Below are positions 62,788 to 64,000 of a DNA stretch of 64,000 bases, in pieces; position 1 is the stretch's first letter; each line of letters begins with the position of its first letter. The notes under the pieces are model-generated. The model ran no database searches and was not told the origin of the DNA. It was given only the letters and a program-made list of their open reading frames with translations. The stretch lies in NCBI GenBank assembly GCA_025352565.1, contig JANXTF010000068.1, forward strand, positions 52,425 through 116,424, in the 5' to 3' direction. This stretch comes from Rhodospirillales bacterium. GTDB taxonomy: Bacteria > Pseudomonadota > Alphaproteobacteria > Acetobacterales > Acetobacteraceae. Position numbers and translations under genes: made by a program.

Positions 62788-63554
62788 GAGAGCATCAGTC
62801 TGGGGTTCATGCCGCGGCTGTTGATGGCATGGACGGCGATGCGCAGCTCAGTGGTCCGGCGCCCGTCCGTGCGCGAGCGCAACCGATCAGCGATTGGCAG
62901 GCTGAACGAGCAGCCAACCCTGCTCAGCCGCGCCGTTCCGCCGCTTTCCGCAGGCGGCTAAACCAGGAATTGCTCGACTGACACTCGCCGATCCGTAATC
63001 CCGCATCAAACCTACGAGGCTTGATGGCCGCCAAACGGAACACGGCGGCGCACGCGGGCATTCGCCGGCGCCGTTTGCGTGCTGTCCCTGTTGGAAGCCG
63101 AAGCGGCGGCATTCGCCAATCCGCACCGGCAGGAAGCGCAACGCCAGGCTGCCTTGGTGAAATGCTCTGTCCAGCTACTCGTGGACGCCGCGAACCCGGA
63201 AAAGAAGGTCAGCCACGGCTCGGGGGTCGTCGATGAACCTGGGGCGCTCGCCGCCCGAATAGAGTCCATCAACTCTGGAGGTGTGGTCCAAACGAAATAC
63301 TTTCCGCAGTCACTTGTTCGTCAGTGGGAACTATTTATCGCCTTTAGGCTTGTAACATGCGTGGTCCATCGGCTTATACTTCGTAACCAAGGGCGGCCAG
63401 CGTCGATCACCCGACAAGCGTACACGAAATTCTCCCGGCTACGTCACCTGCCATCGCTCCTGGCTGGCATCTAAATCCCGTAATCAGCCGCAATTCGCGG
63501 CCAAACCTGATCGCGACCGACGACTCGCAGCCGCGATCCACCAAGGACCACCCC
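62788..63554. other. Gene-poor region
   Basis: 767 bases with lower and uneven GC. A minus-strand tail ending near 62787 reads RTDGRRTTELRIAVHAINSR with a stop after LMLSQ, possibly the end of a decayed gene I cannot name. A plus-strand frame from 63079 to 63474 has no recognisable domain and changes composition half way. I do not support a functional gene here. Confidence 0.5.
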
Positions 63555-64000
63555 ATGCCATTGCACATCCTAAACCTCGGCGGCATCAGCAACACCCTGA
63601 CGTTCGCTGATGACGACTACATCGTCACTGCGGCCGATGGCAACAACACGCTGACCTTCGGCAACGGCACCGATCTGCTGACGCTGGGCAATGGCAACAA
63701 CACGCTTACCCTGGGCGGCGGCGCGGACCAGATCACCGCCGGCAGTGGCAACAACACGGTCACGGTGGGTGGCGGTCCGGACCGTATCATCGCGGGTGAC
63801 GGGCTGAACACTATCACCGCGGGCGACGGGAACGACGTGGTGTTTCTTGGCAACGGCTTCGATCAGGTCACCACGGGCAATGGCAACAGCAGCGTCATCG
63901 TGGGGAATGGTGCTGGGGACACGGTCACTGTCGGAATCGGTGTCAACCGGATTGCGGTCGGAACCGGCAGTGCCGACATCGTACACACCGGCGCCGGCGG
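63555..64000 (+). CDS. RTX-like repeat protein, C-terminus outside window
   Basis: At least 148 codons running off the right edge from ATG 63555, with AAGGA upstream. After 28 residues the sequence settles into 18-residue repeats of the form GNGNNTLTLGGGADQITA, at least five times. This is a calcium-binding beta-roll like RTX nonapeptide repeats but with Asn-Asn-Thr turns. Such proteins are exported by type I secretion from a C-terminal signal, or sit in surface layers. No T1SS genes are in the window. Confidence 0.75.
   Translation, partial: MPLHILNLGGISNTLTFADDDYIVTAADGNNTLTFGNGTDLLTLGNGNNTLTLGGGADQITAGSGNNTVTVGGGPDRIIAGDGLNTITAGDGNDVVFLGNGFDQVTTGNGNSSVIVGNGAGDTVTVGIGVNRIAVGTGSADIVHTGAG

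Noticed and set aside
63079..63474. 131-codon plus-strand frame
   Set aside because: No domain, no ribosome site and a composition break half way; could be a relic but not supportable as a gene.

Overview
The window is 64 kb of GC-rich DNA with the coding style of an alphaproteobacterium. Long antisense reading frames lie behind most genes, the rpsT-dnaA pair is present, and there is a cyclic beta-1,2-glucan synthase, a CbpA/CbpM chaperone pair and a FixJ-type response-regulator domain. I infer Rhodospirillales, possibly Acetobacteraceae, from gene content only. No rRNA, convincing tRNA, CRISPR array or complete insertion sequence was seen.

0-18 kb is mostly ordinary chromosome. It holds a MexAB/AcrAB-like efflux operon cut by the left edge, an HMG-CoA-lyase-like protein with a CoA-transferase, a two-helix K+ channel, an orphan NitT/TauT-type ABC ATPase and an enoyl-CoA hydratase. 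These are followed by rpsT (with a clear promoter and terminator), dnaA, a ThDP-dependent acetolactate-synthase-like enzyme, a stand-alone RAM-domain protein and a MacAB-like export operon next to a hybrid histidine kinase.

18-50 kb is an envelope and stress island. It contains a small cytochrome c, the 2855-residue NdvB, small membrane proteins, a triple fusion (phosphoribosyltransferase, alpha/beta hydrolase, erythromycin-esterase-like) and a four-gene Mla/MCE lipid transport operon. Further on are oleate hydratase, a hybrid kinase/response regulator that has lost its ATPase domain, grpE, cbpM/cbpA, a stress membrane protein, a tandem UspA and an internally deleted alcohol dehydrogenase. 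It ends with two orphan family-5 solute-binding proteins, an M81 metallopeptidase and a class-A-like serine hydrolase. A 15-bp box, CTGAGTAGTTTCCGA or a close variant, recurs nine times, oriented towards the start of many of these genes. It resembles what I remember of FixJ-type sites, and a FixJ-like HTH is encoded inside the cluster, so I propose a local low-oxygen/stress regulon.

50-62.8 kb is an accessory block. It opens with the 3' half of a group II intron and the second copy of a 106-bp dispersed repeat. Then come a patatin phospholipase, three tandem paralogous exported proteins, a rhomboid protease and a DUF4062-STAND-TM-TPR ATPase coupled to a SLOG/two-TM protein, with a paralogous SLOG/TM protein divergently encoded. 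This last trio looks like an undescribed nucleotide-sensing conflict or signalling module. The window ends in a gene-poor stretch and the start of an RTX-like beta-roll protein.

Two themes cut across the window: short 14-18 bp tandem duplications at many sites, and genes carrying internal deletions (kinase, adh, BON remnant, intron RT).
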